Shown here piece by piece: positions 26,293 to 35,131 of a DNA stretch of 64,000 nt. Numbering within the stretch: the first letter of the stretch is position 1; each line of letters starts with the position of its first letter. The stretch is from Paraburkholderia aromaticivorans (GTDB taxonomy: Bacteria > Pseudomonadota > Gammaproteobacteria > Burkholderiales > Burkholderiaceae), in the NCBI RefSeq assembly GCF_002278075.1, contig NZ_CP022989.1:1116001-1180000 (forward strand), given 5' to 3'. Position numbers and translations under genes: made by a program. The notes beneath the pieces were generated by a model. That model was not told where the DNA came from and did not search any database. It saw nothing but the letters and a program-made list of their open reading frames with translations.

Positions 26293-26724
26293 TCAACCCA
26301 GATGCGTATGCCGCGCACGCGGCGCGCTCACATCCATTTCGTTGAGACCCTGCACGATGCCGCAGTCTTCCACGGCCTGTTCGCCATGGCATTGCTCGCG
26401 CAGCGTGGTCAGTTGCACTTTCAACTGCTTCAGTTCTTCGATACGGGTGTCGACGTGCGCGATGTGCTCGTCGATCAAGGCATTGATGCCGCCGCAGCCG
26501 GTGGCCGGTGCGTCGGTCAGGCGCAGCAACGCACGGATTTCGTCGTGCGTCATGTCGAGCGCGCGGCAATTACGGATGAAACGCAACCGTTCGACGTGCT
26601 TCGCCGTATAACTGCGGTAATTGGCCTCGGTGCGCTCCGCTTCCGGCAACAGGCTCTCTTTTTCGTAGAAGCGGATGGTTTCGGTCGTGCAATGGGCGAT
26701 TTTCGCCAATTCGCCGATTTTCAT
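26293..26724 (-). CDS. cadR: CadR/PbrR-type MerR metal-responsive regulator
   Basis: A 143-residue MerR regulator. The N-terminal winged helix is canonical (MKIGELAKIAHCTTETIRFY). Metal-binding cysteines fall at the CadR/PbrR positions: one in PATGCGGINALIDEH before the dimerisation helix and two in REQCHGEQAVEDCGIV near the end. It senses Cd(II), Pb(II) or Zn(II). ATG 26724 is chosen by homology; upstream codons cross the operator. It is divergent from cadA, and the operator between them would let it control both genes. Confidence 0.92.
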   Translation of the reverse strand: MKIGELAKIAHCTTETIRFYEKESLLPEAERTEANYRSYTAKHVERLRFIRNCRALDMTHDEIRALLRLTDAPATGCGGINALIDEHIAHVDTRIEELKQLKVQLTTLREQCHGEQAVEDCGIVQGLNEMDVSAPRARHTHLG

Positions 26725-26744
26725 GGACCCTCCGGAAGGCGGCC

Positions 26745-26775
26745 TTGACCTTGTAGTGGCTTCAAGGTGTTTACT
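26745..26775 (+). promoter_or_regulatory. MerR-family operator/promoter of cadA
   Basis: The dyad ACCTTG-N9-CAAGGT (26748-26768) overlaps a -35 TTGACC (26745-26750), with a -10-like TTTACT at 26770, a long 19-bp spacer. This is the distorted promoter design that MerR proteins untwist when metal binds. Confidence 0.8.
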
Positions 26776-26803
26776 AGACCACAAATCGAACCAGGAAGCC
26801 ACC

Positions 26804-29173
26804 ATGCCTCACGCCAACCCCGCCGAAGCCGACCGCCCGCAACCGGCGAAAGCCTGTACCGACAGGCACGACGGCCATGCTCATGCGCATGAACCGGCTC
26901 ATGGTCAGGACGCGAGCTGCTGCCACGGCCATCACGAGCACGACCACGACCACGCCAAGGACGACCACGGCCACGACCACGCTCACAGTCACGCCGACGC
27001 GGCTTGTTGCGCGACCGCGGCAACCGTGTCCGCCCCGCTCCCGCTGCCCCGATCCGAAGCCGTCGGCAGCGACATGCGCACCGCCATCCGCATCATGCAG
27101 ATGGATTGCCCGACCGAGGAAGCGCTGATCCGCAAGAAATTCAGCCGCATGCCGCACGTGCGCAGCATGGACTTCAACCTGATGCAGCGGGTCTTGACGG
27201 TCGTGCACGCGCCCGAGGCGCTCGAATCGATCCTCGCCGCGCTTCGCTCGCTCGATTTCACGCCGGAGCTGGCGGACCCCGCTGCGCACGCCGCGCCCAC
27301 CGCCGCTCCGCACGCACCGCCCAAGCCGTGGTGGCCGCTGGCGCTCGCCGGCGTGGCTGCGGCCGGCTCAGAGGCCGCCAGCTGGCTTCATGCGCCTGCC
27401 TGGCTGCCAGCGGGTCTGGCGACCCTCGCCATCCTCTCCTGCGGCCTCACGACGTACAGGAAGGGCTGGCTTGCGATTCGCAACGGCAACCTGAACATCA
27501 ACGCGCTGATGAGCATCGCGGTGACCGGCGCGCTGATCCTGCGGCAATGGCCGGAAGCCGCGATGGTGATGGTGCTCTTCACCATCGCCGAACTGATCGA
27601 GGCGAAGTCGCTCGATCGTGCCCGCAATGCGATCCAGGGCCTCATGCAGCTCACGCCCGCTCAGGCCAGCGTGCAGCAGCCCGATGGCAGCTGGCGCGCA
27701 ACCGACCTCGAGGCGATTGCGCCCGGTGCGGTGGTTCGCGTGAAACCGGGCGAGCGGATCGCGCTCGACGGCGAAATCGTGGCGGGCCGCTCGAGTGTGA
27801 ATCAGGCGCTGATCACCGGCGAAAGCCTGCCGGTCGACAAGGCAGAGGGCGACGCGGTGTTCGCCGGCATGATCAATCAGGCCGGCTCGTTCGACTACCG
27901 CGTCAGCGCCGCCGCCAGCAACACCACGCTCGCGCGCATCATCCATGCCGTCGAAGAAGCCCAGGCCACCAAGGCGCCGACGCAACGCTTCGTCGACCAG
28001 TTCGCCCGCGTGTATACGCCGATCGTGTTCGCCGTCGCGCTCGCCGTGGCCATCGTGCCGCCGCTGCTCATCGACGGATCGTGGCAAGCATGGATCTACA
28101 AGGCGCTGGTGATGCTGGTGATTGCCTGCCCGTGCGCGCTCGTGATCTCGACGCCGGTGACCATTGTCAGCGGTCTGGCCGCCGCTGCCCGCAAAGGCAT
28201 TCTGATCAAGGGCGGCGCCTACCTCGAACAGGGCCGCAAGCTGACCCGGCTCGCGCTCGACAAAACCGGCACGATCACCCACGGCAAGCCCGTGCAAACC
28301 GAGTTCGAGCGACTTGCCGAGGTCGACGCCGTCCGTTGCCGCACGCTTGCGGCAAGCCTCGCGGGACGTTCCGACCATCCCGTATCGATGGCGCTCGCGG
28401 CGGCGGCGCAAGCCGACGGCGTGCCCCATCTGACGGTCGACGCCTTCGAAGCGCTCGCGGGACGCGGCGTGCGCGGCGAGATCGACGGCTTGCCGTACTG
28501 GCTCGGCAATCACCGGCTCGTTGAAGAACTCGGACGCTGTTCGGCGTCGCTCGAGGCACGGCTCGACGCGCTCGAACGCCAGGGCAAAACCGTCGTGATG
28601 CTGGTGGACGCTGAACGCGTGCTCGCCCTGTTCGCGGTCGCCGATACGGTGAAGGAGACGAGCCGCGCCGCCATCGCCGACTTGCATCGCCTCGGCGTGA
28701 GCACGGCGATGCTCACCGGCGACAACCCGCACACCGCCGACGCGATCGCGCAGCAGGTCGGCATCGACGAAGCGCGCGGCAATCAGTTGCCGGCAGACAA
28801 GCTCGACGCGATCGCGCAGTGGTCCAAGGAGCGCGCGACTGTCGGCATGGTCGGCGACGGCATCAACGATGCGCCCGCGCTGGCACGCGCGGACATCGGC
28901 TTCGCGATGGGTGCGATGGGCACCGACACGGCGATAGAGACCGCCGACGTCGCGTTGATGGACGACGACCTCCGCAAGATTCCGTCGTTCATTCGGCTGT
29001 CGAAGGCGACGCATGCGGTGCTGGTGCAGAACATCACGCTCGCTTTGGGTATCAAGAGCGTGTTCCTCGCGTTGACCGTGATCGGTCTCGGCACGATGTG
29101 GATGGCCGTATTCGCCGATGTGGGCGCGAGCCTGCTGGTGGTCGCGAACGGGTTGCGGCTATTGCGCAAGTGA
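26804..29173 (+). CDS. cadA: Cd/Zn/Pb-exporting P1B-type ATPase
   Basis: A 789-residue metal pump. The N-terminus is a histidine-rich tail (HHEHDHDHAKDDHGHDHAHS and nearby) followed by an HMA domain with MQMDCPTEEALI. The transmembrane metal site is VIACPCALVIS, the phosphorylation site LALDKTGTITHGKP, and the hinge VGMVGDGINDAPALARADIG. About eight membrane helices fit the family. It exports divalent soft metals from the cytoplasm. ATG 26804 follows the CadR-type operator; a reading start at 26675 would cross it. Regulation by the divergent cadR is expected. Confidence 0.95.
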   Translation: MPHANPAEADRPQPAKACTDRHDGHAHAHEPAHGQDASCCHGHHEHDHDHAKDDHGHDHAHSHADAACCATAATVSAPLPLPRSEAVGSDMRTAIRIMQMDCPTEEALIRKKFSRMPHVRSMDFNLMQRVLTVVHAPEALESILAALRSLDFTPELADPAAHAAPTAAPHAPPKPWWPLALAGVAAAGSEAASWLHAPAWLPAGLATLAILSCGLTTYRKGWLAIRNGNLNINALMSIAVTGALILRQWPEAAMVMVLFTIAELIEAKSLDRARNAIQGLMQLTPAQASVQQPDGSWRATDLEAIAPGAVVRVKPGERIALDGEIVAGRSSVNQALITGESLPVDKAEGDAVFAGMINQAGSFDYRVSAAASNTTLARIIHAVEEAQATKAPTQRFVDQFARVYTPIVFAVALAVAIVPPLLIDGSWQAWIYKALVMLVIACPCALVISTPVTIVSGLAAAARKGILIKGGAYLEQGRKLTRLALDKTGTITHGKPVQTEFERLAEVDAVRCRTLAASLAGRSDHPVSMALAAAAQADGVPHLTVDAFEALAGRGVRGEIDGLPYWLGNHRLVEELGRCSASLEARLDALERQGKTVVMLVDAERVLALFAVADTVKETSRAAIADLHRLGVSTAMLTGDNPHTADAIAQQVGIDEARGNQLPADKLDAIAQWSKERATVGMVGDGINDAPALARADIGFAMGAMGTDTAIETADVALMDDDLRKIPSFIRLSKATHAVLVQNITLALGIKSVFLALTVIGLGTMWMAVFADVGASLLVVANGLRLLRK

Positions 29174-29235
29174 CGCTGTCGCGAGCTTTGCGGCCTGACG
29201 CGCGGCGCGGCGTACCGCGATTGCGCCCGGCCGGA

Positions 29236-30291
29236 TCAGTGCGCCGACGCGATCGCGTCCGCCGCGCCGGCCATATCGTCGCGAGCGCCGAGCGCGGCCT
29301 TCAGTGTTTCCGAGGGCCGCATGCCGAAGAGCTTCCGGTAATCGGTCGCGAACTGGCTCAAATGCCAGAAGCCCCACGCCGCCGCGACGTCCTGCACCGA
29401 GCGTGATTCGCGCGACGCATTCGACAGATCGCGCCGCGCGCCATTCAGGCGAATCGCGCGCAGATACGTGGCGGGGGCCATGCCGAGCACGTCCTGAAAG
29501 CAGTACTGCAGCGTGCGCCGGCTCACATGCAACTGCTCGCACAACTCCGGCACGCTCACCGCGCGGTCGCGATTGACCAGCACATAGTCGCGCGCTTCCG
29601 ATACGATCGACTGACGGCGCGGACGCGCCGGCATCGCAACCGGCTCCGAAACGGGCAATGCGCCCACGTCGAACAGTGAAGCCAGTACCGAGGCCTGCAA
29701 ATTGTTGCGAGCCACCGAAGAGAGCGGCGTGCCGCGCGCCGCGCCGTCGTCGAGCAACTGGCGCAGCGTGGCGCACAACTGCTGCTTGCGCGCCATGCCG
29801 AGCGCCACCGCCTGCGTGTTCGGCACAGGGTCGGCGAGACCGACGCGCTCCACTTGCGCCGCGTAGCGGCGCAGCACTTCGCCTTTCACCACCACGCCGA
29901 AAATCTCGTAGCCCGCCGACGTCAGCAGTTCGAATTCGATCCCGCCCGGACGAAACGCGAGCGCGTCGCCGCCGATCACCTGCGCGTCGATGCGCCCCGA
30001 ACCCGCCGGGCAAGTCGGAATGCCGAACCAGTAGGCGTCCTTCTGCACTTCGCAGGTTTGCCGCAGCGTATGGCTGGTCGTTTCGACGAACACCTGCATG
30101 TGGTCGAGACACAACTCCGTCAGGCCGCCGACAAAACACCCGGCCGTCAGCTGGTCGTAGATCTGGCTCCAGCCATGAAGATTGCGCGCCTGCTCGTCCG
30201 CATCATGGGCGACCCGGGTCTGCACGCAGAAGCTCGGCTGCGGCGTGAGTGTCGAAGCTGGCAGATTGTCACCGAAAGTGTGAATCGTCAT
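29236..30291 (-). CDS. eutR: EutR-like AraC-family regulator of ethanolamine use
   Basis: A 351-residue regulator. The C-terminal 110 residues hold the AraC DNA-binding domain (RAVSVPELCEQLHVSRRTLQ, YCFQDVLGMAPATYLRAIRL, VAAAWGFWHLSQFATDYRKL). The N-terminal part is of the EutR/OruR kind (DQLTAGCFVGGLTELCLDHM). ATG 30291 is taken as start. It is divergent from the aldehyde dehydrogenase gene and close to eutC, eutB and eat. In enterobacteria EutR responds to ethanolamine plus B12. That it does the same here is an inference from context. Confidence 0.78.
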   Translation of the reverse strand: MTIHTFGDNLPASTLTPQPSFCVQTRVAHDADEQARNLHGWSQIYDQLTAGCFVGGLTELCLDHMQVFVETTSHTLRQTCEVQKDAYWFGIPTCPAGSGRIDAQVIGGDALAFRPGGIEFELLTSAGYEIFGVVVKGEVLRRYAAQVERVGLADPVPNTQAVALGMARKQQLCATLRQLLDDGAARGTPLSSVARNNLQASVLASLFDVGALPVSEPVAMPARPRRQSIVSEARDYVLVNRDRAVSVPELCEQLHVSRRTLQYCFQDVLGMAPATYLRAIRLNGARRDLSNASRESRSVQDVAAAWGFWHLSQFATDYRKLFGMRPSETLKAALGARDDMAGAADAIASAH

Positions 30292-30531
30292 ACCGGATCT
30301 GCGCAAACGGAAGAGAGGGGTGACAGGGAAAGGCAATTCCCATGCCGAACGCCTCCGGCACCCTGCCCACCCGAATCGTACGTCACCTGCCCAGCCCACT
30401 GTTCAATGGATGAACAGCAGGGCGCGCATTGCTCAGAAATGTGACGCTCGCTGGACGCCGATGGAACAACTTTGCGCGCGGTTCCGTGCGCAAGTGCCTG
30501 CCGCGTGTGCACGCATCACCAGCGCGGTGCA

Positions 30532-30548
30532 TTGGCACGCTTCTGGCT
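30532..30548 (+). promoter_or_regulatory. Candidate sigma-54 promoter for the aldehyde dehydrogenase gene
   Basis: TTGGCACGCTTCTGGCT fits the -24/-12 pattern, with exactly 10 bases between GG and GC and one mismatch in the -12 element. It would start transcription about 58 bp before ATG 30618. Confidence 0.6.
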
Positions 30549-30617
30549 CTAGCCTGTCGCGGCCAAGCGAAATATCGCGCCGAATATAGCCCATTCCAAC
30601 ATGTGAGGAGCACACAG

Positions 30618-31557
30618 ATGAATCATGCAGAGATGCAATTTCTGACCACCGAATTCCCGTACAAAAAGCAGTATGCGAACTTTATCGGCGGCGAATGGGT
30701 GAAGCCCGTCGGCGGCGAGTACTTCGACAATGTGTCGCCGATCACCGGCGAGCCGTTTACGTCGATTCCGCGTTCGCGCGAAGCCGACATCGAACTCGCA
30801 CTCGACGCCGCGCATCGTGCGAAAACGGCGTGGGGCAAGACCTCGACCACCGATCGCGCGAATATCCTGAACCGCATTGCCGACCGGATGGAAGCGAACC
30901 TGCAACGTCTCGCCGTGGCCGAGACGATCGACAACGGCAAGCCGCTGCGCGAAACCATGGCCGCCGACATTCCGCTCGCCATCGATCACTTCCGCTATTT
31001 CGCCGGCGCCGTGCGTGCACAGGAAGGCTCGCTCTCGGAGATCGACCACGACACCGTGGCGTATCACTTTCATGAACCGCTCGGCGTGGTGGGCCAGATC
31101 ATTCCGTGGAATTTCCCGATCCTGATGGCGGTGTGGAAGCTCGCGCCCGCGCTTGCCGCCGGCAACTGCGTGGTGCTCAAGCCGGCCGAGCAAACACCCG
31201 CTTCGATTCTCGTGCTGGTCGAACTGATTCAGGACCTGCTGCCCGCGGGCGTGCTGAACGTGGTGAATGGCTTCGGTCTCGAAGCCGGCAAACCGCTGGC
31301 ATCGAGCAAGCGTATCGCCAAGATCGCGTTTACCGGTGAAACCACGACCGGCCGCCTGATCATGCAGTACGCAAGCCAGAACATCATTCCTGTCACGCTC
31401 GAACTCGGCGGCAAGAGTCCGAATATTTTCTTCGCCGACGTGATGGCTGAGGACGACAGCTATTTCGACAAGGCGCTCGAAGGCTTCGCGATGTTTGCGC
31501 TGAATCAGGGCGAAGTGTGCACCTGTCCGTCGCGCGTGTTGATCGATGAAAAGATTT
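30618..31557 (+). pseudogene. exaC: Aldehyde dehydrogenase (ExaC/AcoD type), 5' part cut by ISL3 element
   Basis: The first 313 codons of an NAD-dependent aldehyde dehydrogenase. The start [20 protein letters not shown] has an upstream GAGGAG. Visible are [20 protein letters not shown] (cofactor loop), [11 protein letters not shown] (general-base Glu) and [13 protein letters not shown] (catalytic Cys). Sense ends at DEKI, where an 8-bp target duplication (AAAGATTT, 31550-31557) meets the insertion. The C-terminal part continues at 33267. Rejoined, the protein would have 506 residues, the family length. ExaC-type enzymes oxidise acetaldehyde from ethanol or ethanolamine. Confidence 0.95.
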
Positions 31558-31594
31558 GGCTCGTCGGCGGAATCTGTGGGTGGTTTGATGCGAT

Positions 31595-32014
31595 TCATGA
31601 GGGACAGAGGAAGCGATAGAGTTTCTTGCAGGTAGCGTCAAAGGCGTTCTGCTCGTGCTCGGAGAGGTGCCTCGAAAGCGGGCCACCGAACTCGTGGATC
31701 TCATTGAGAAGCAGTGTGCGGGCATCCATGGCGGCTAAGTCCGGATCGACGTGACGGACTTCGATGAGATGGCCACCAAGCATCCAAAGGTGATCGCGGT
31801 GGCGGTGCAACGTTTTGCGGGCATAGCCGTGGGTCAGCAGGTGTTGCAGGAAAGGTGTGAAGACCTTCACGAGCGCCTGTCCGAATGGGATGTCCTCGTC
31901 CTCGAAGCGCCATGAGGCAGGCCAGTTCTGCAAGTCCGGGACGTAGCGCTCCAGTGCGTGCGGATCTGAGGTAACAATAGCGTCTTTACTGATTCCCGCG
32001 CGCTTGCTAACCAT
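31595..32014 (-). CDS. ISL3 accessory protein of unknown function
   Basis: A 139-residue soluble protein transcribed opposite the transposase within the element. Residues 20-100 ([40 protein letters not shown]) look helical and recall the SAM-like N-terminal domain of tyrosine recombinases, without any catalytic part. The start ATG at 32014 overlaps the transposase ATG at 32013 on the opposite strand. A start at 32035 is also open. The frame is full length and unbroken, so it is probably useful to the element, for instance as a DNA-binding helper. Role unproven. Confidence 0.7.
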   Translation of the reverse strand: MVSKRAGISKDAIVTSDPHALERYVPDLQNWPASWRFEDEDIPFGQALVKVFTPFLQHLLTHGYARKTLHRHRDHLWMLGGHLIEVRHVDPDLAAMDARTLLLNEIHEFGGPLSRHLSEHEQNAFDATCKKLYRFLCPS

Positions 32015-33260
32015 GTTGCTGACCCGCCTGCTCAATGCCTGCCATCATTTTCCCGGCTTCGTCTATGAAAGTGCCCGACTGTGCGAGCAGTCCAAAACCA
32101 TCGAGATCGACGTGCGGCCACGCAAGGGTTCGAAGCCGATCTGTTCGTGTTGCAACCGGCCTGGCAGCGGCTATGACACGCTCGCATCGCGTAGTTTCGA
32201 ATTTATTCCGATCTGGGGCTTCGCGGTGATTTTGCTGTACGCCATGCGCCGCGTCGACTGCCGTGAGTGCGGCGTGAAGGTCGAGACGGTGCCGTGGGCC
32301 ATCGGCAAGCACACGCTGACCAAGGCCTACATGCTGTTTCTCGCGCAGTGGGCACGCAAGCTCTCCTGGAAAGAGACAGCGCAAAGCTTTCGCACCAGTT
32401 GGGAGAAGGTTGCCCAGGCGGTGGAGTGGGTGGTCGACTGGGGGCTGGCCCATCGCGAACTCGGCACCATCCGCGCTTTGGGCGTCGATGAAATCCAGTA
32501 TGGCCGAGGGCACAATTATCTCACGCTGGTCTATCAGATCGAGGCCAGCTGCGTGCGCCTGCTTTGGGTTGGCCAGGAGCGCACGAAGGAAAGCTTCGCA
32601 AAGTTCTTCGTCATGATCGGCAAACGGTTGTGCGAGCAGGTCGAGTTCGTCTGCTCGGACATGTGGCGGCCCTACATCGAGATGATCGCACTACATTGCC
32701 CCAACGCGCTGAACATCCTCGACCGCTTCCACATCGTTGCCAAAATGAACAAGGCGATCGACGAGGTTCGCGCCGAGGAAGCTCGCCGCATGACCCGCGA
32801 CGGCTATGAGCCAGTCCTCAAGAAGTCCCGCTGGTGTTTGCTCAAGCGGCCAGAGAACCTTACTGACAATCAGCGACTGCGCCTGCGCGATCTGCTGCAC
32901 TACAACCTGCGCAGTGTCCGCGCCTATCTTCTCAAGGAGGAGTTCCAGCAGATCTGGGATTACATCTCGCCTGTCTGGGCAGGCAAGTTCCTCGATCAGT
33001 GGTGCACCCGGGTCATGCGCTCACGCATCGAACCAATGAAGAAGTTCGCACGCACCGTGCGCGCCCATCGAGAACTGATTCTCAACTACTTTCATGCGCG
33101 CAAGCAGTTCTCCAGCGGAATCGTCGAGGGTTTGAACAACAAGGCCAAAGTCACCATGAGAAAAGCGTACGGCTTCCGGACGTTTCGAACGACGGAAATC
33201 GCGCTATATCATGCACTTGGCAATTTGCCCGAGCCGCCGACAACCCACACTTTTTACTGA
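32013..33260 (+). CDS. ISL3-family transposase
   Basis: A 415-residue DDE transposase. The N-terminus has a zinc-finger pattern (CSCCNRPG, then [13 protein letters not shown]) followed by an HTH. Catalytic acidic residues fall in [23 protein letters not shown] and [20 protein letters not shown]. It ends 6 bp before the right end of the element. ATG 32013 ([18 protein letters not shown]) is preferred to the TTG at 32004. The frame is intact, so the element could still move. Confidence 0.93.
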   Translation: MLLTRLLNACHHFPGFVYESARLCEQSKTIEIDVRPRKGSKPICSCCNRPGSGYDTLASRSFEFIPIWGFAVILLYAMRRVDCRECGVKVETVPWAIGKHTLTKAYMLFLAQWARKLSWKETAQSFRTSWEKVAQAVEWVVDWGLAHRELGTIRALGVDEIQYGRGHNYLTLVYQIEASCVRLLWVGQERTKESFAKFFVMIGKRLCEQVEFVCSDMWRPYIEMIALHCPNALNILDRFHIVAKMNKAIDEVRAEEARRMTRDGYEPVLKKSRWCLLKRPENLTDNQRLRLRDLLHYNLRSVRAYLLKEEFQQIWDYISPVWAGKFLDQWCTRVMRSRIEPMKKFARTVRAHRELILNYFHARKQFSSGIVEGLNNKAKVTMRKAYGFRTFRTTEIALYHALGNLPEPPTTHTFY

Positions 33261-33266
33261 CGAACC

Positions 33267-33855
33267 AAAGATTTACGACCGCTTCATGGAACGTGCTTTG
33301 AAGCGCGTCGCGGCGATTACGCAAGGGCATCCGCTCGATACCAAAACTATGATCGGCGCGCAGGCCTCGCAGGAACAACTGGAAAAGATCCTCTCGTATG
33401 TGGATCTCGGCAAACAGGAAGGCGCCGAGTGTCTGATTGGCGGCGAACGCAACACGCTTGGCGGTGAGTTGAGCAAAGGCTACTACGTGAAGCCGACGGT
33501 GTTTCGCGGCAACAACAAGATGCGCATCTTCCAGGAAGAGATCTTCGGGCCGGTGGTGTCGGTCACGACGTTCAAGACCGAAGAAGAAGCGCTCGAAATC
33601 GCCAACGATACGCTCTACGGTCTCGGCGCGGGCGTGTGGACGCGCGACGGCACGCGTGCCTATCGCTTCGGCCGGCAGATTCAGGCGGGCCGCGTATGGA
33701 CCAACTGCTATCACGCCTATCCGGCACATGCGGCGTTCGGCGGCTACAAACAGTCCGGCATTGGCCGCGAGAATCACAAGATGATGCTCGACCACTATCA
33801 GCAGACCAAGAATCTGCTCGTCAGCTATAGCGACAAGCCGCTCGGTTTCTTCTAA
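33267..33855 (+). pseudogene. exaC: Aldehyde dehydrogenase (ExaC/AcoD type), 3' part
   Basis: The continuation of the interrupted gene: after the second AAAGATTT copy, the frame reads [20 protein letters not shown] to the stop at 33855 (193 residues). It contains [15 protein letters not shown] and the closing [17 protein letters not shown], both hallmarks of the family. The 3' part has no start of its own, so no active enzyme can be made unless the element excises precisely. A hairpin terminator follows. Confidence 0.95.
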
Positions 33856-33872
33856 GCGTCGTGCTCCTGTTC

Positions 33873-33907
33873 GAGCGGGCCGCGTGGTGCGGCTCGCTCT
33901 TTTTTTT
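33873..33907 (+). terminator. Rho-independent terminator after exaC
   Basis: The stem GAGCGGGCCGC-GTGGT-GCGGCTCGCTC, with one G-T pair, is followed directly by seven T. It ends exaC transcription just before DUF779, or attenuates read-through into it. Confidence 0.85.
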
Positions 33908-33921
33908 CGCGAGGGCATGTG

Positions 33922-34317
33922 ATGGCTGATGAGAAGGAAGTCGCCCGAGTAATCGCAACGCCGGCCGCTATCGAGTTGATCGACAAGTTGCGCGCGGAGC
34001 ACGGAGCCGTGCTGTTTCATCAATCCGGTGGCTGCTGCGACGGCAGCGCACCGATGATGTTTCCGCAAAGCGAGTTCATGGTGGGTTCGTCCGATGTGAA
34101 ACTCGGCACGATTGCGAGCGTGCCGTTCTACATGAGCGAATCGCAGTTCGAATACTGGCAGCACACGCAGTTGATCATCGACGTGGTGCCGGGCAATGGC
34201 GGAATGTTTTCTCTGGAGCGGCCAAGCGGTTTGCGTTTCCTCACGCGCTCCCGTCTATTCGAGGACGACGAAAACGCATGGCTGGAAACGCATCCGGTGC
34301 AGCGGGCCGATGCTTGA
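33922..34317 (+). CDS. DUF779 domain protein
   Basis: A 131-residue protein of the DUF779 family, recognised by ELIDKLRAEHGAVLFHQSGG, the cysteine pair in CCDGSAPMM, and a C-terminal VPGNGGMFSLERPSGLRFLT. DUF779 genes regularly follow ExaC/AcoD-type aldehyde dehydrogenases, as here; their role is not established, though the CC motif suggests metal or redox chemistry. ATG 33922 directly follows an in-frame GTG at 33919, and either could serve. It may now be an orphan because the dehydrogenase is broken. Confidence 0.88.
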   Translation: MADEKEVARVIATPAAIELIDKLRAEHGAVLFHQSGGCCDGSAPMMFPQSEFMVGSSDVKLGTIASVPFYMSESQFEYWQHTQLIIDVVPGNGGMFSLERPSGLRFLTRSRLFEDDENAWLETHPVQRADA

Positions 34318-34333
34318 TCCGATTTGCAATCTG

Positions 34334-35131
34334 CTATGCGGCGCTTGGGTTTGAATCGTCGCTGATCGACGGTGTTGCTGGCGTCTCTGCCAGCAGCGCG
34401 TCGCTATCGTCTTTCAGGCCGACGCCGGTGAGACCCAAACGCCTTGCGTGCGTCAGCAGATAGTGCAGTTTGTGCGCGGCCAGCGGATAGTCCAATCCTT
34501 CAGGGCGTACATTGGAAATACAGTTGCGCTGCGCGTCGCTGCAGCCGACTTTCGGCGCGTACGTCAGATAAATGCCGAGGCTATCGGGCGAACTCAACCC
34601 GGGCCGCTCGCCGATCAGCATCACCACCAGCTTCGCATTGAGCAACTCGCCGATCTCGTCACCCAACGCGACGCGCGCCTGACGCGCGACCACGACCGGA
34701 CCGACCTTCCAATCCGCTAGACGCGGCGTGACGGATTGCAGCAGAGGAAGCGCCTGTTTCGATGCGGCGAACGCCGAAAGACCATCGCCGATGACGAAGA
34801 CCACCTCGGGCGAATCGTTCGGGACCGCCGCCAGGGCAGCACGACTGTCTTCCGATAAACGTCGCCCGAGATCGGGACGCCGCAAGTAATGCTCGCGATC
34901 CGGCGCGGCGCTATGCACGTCGAGCGTCTTGAAGTTTTGCGCACGCAACTGCTCGTGCAACACGTCCGTGTCGAGCGGATGATGCACAGCGTCACGCGCC
35001 TGCGCGTGCGACAGGTTGAACGCCAGCAGCGGCGCGGTCGGCAGACTATTACCCGCACGGCCCAGCGCGATGCGCGCATTGGTGAACTGCCGCAGCGCGT
35101 TCCATGGATTCTTTTCGAGGAAGTCGCTCAT
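34334..35131 (-). CDS. eutC: Ethanolamine ammonia-lyase small subunit
   Basis: A 265-residue subunit of the B12-dependent lyase that splits ethanolamine to acetaldehyde and ammonia. Characteristic segments are TNARIALGRAGNSLPTAPLL, VVFVIGDGLSAFAASKQALP (cobalamin-side loop), MLIGERPGLSSPDSLGIYLT and the cysteine-bearing KVGCSDAQRNCISNVRPEGL. ATG 35131 overlaps the eutB stop by 4 bp (ATGA); longer frame extensions upstream are eutB shadow. It is the last gene of the eat-eutB-eutC operon. Confidence 0.95.
   Translation of the reverse strand: MSDFLEKNPWNALRQFTNARIALGRAGNSLPTAPLLAFNLSHAQARDAVHHPLDTDVLHEQLRAQNFKTLDVHSAAPDREHYLRRPDLGRRLSEDSRAALAAVPNDSPEVVFVIGDGLSAFAASKQALPLLQSVTPRLADWKVGPVVVARQARVALGDEIGELLNAKLVVMLIGERPGLSSPDSLGIYLTYAPKVGCSDAQRNCISNVRPEGLDYPLAAHKLHYLLTHARRLGLTGVGLKDDSDALLAETPATPSISDDSNPSAA

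Larger units (their letters stand above)
31558..33266 (+). mobile_element. Complete ISL3-family insertion sequence
   Basis: A 1709-bp element flanked by the 8-bp direct repeat AAAGATTT (31550-31557 and 33267-33274), the duplication length typical of ISL3. The ends are inverted: left GGCTCGTCGGCGGAATCTGT, right (reverse complement) GGTTCGTCAGTAAAAAGTGT, both followed by GGGT. It carries a rightward transposase and a divergent accessory gene. Intact ends, duplication and transposase suggest a recent insertion. Confidence 0.93.

Noticed and set aside
27368..29014. A 548-codon leftward open frame opposite cadA
   Set aside because: Antisense shadow of the P-type ATPase, rich in Arg and His.
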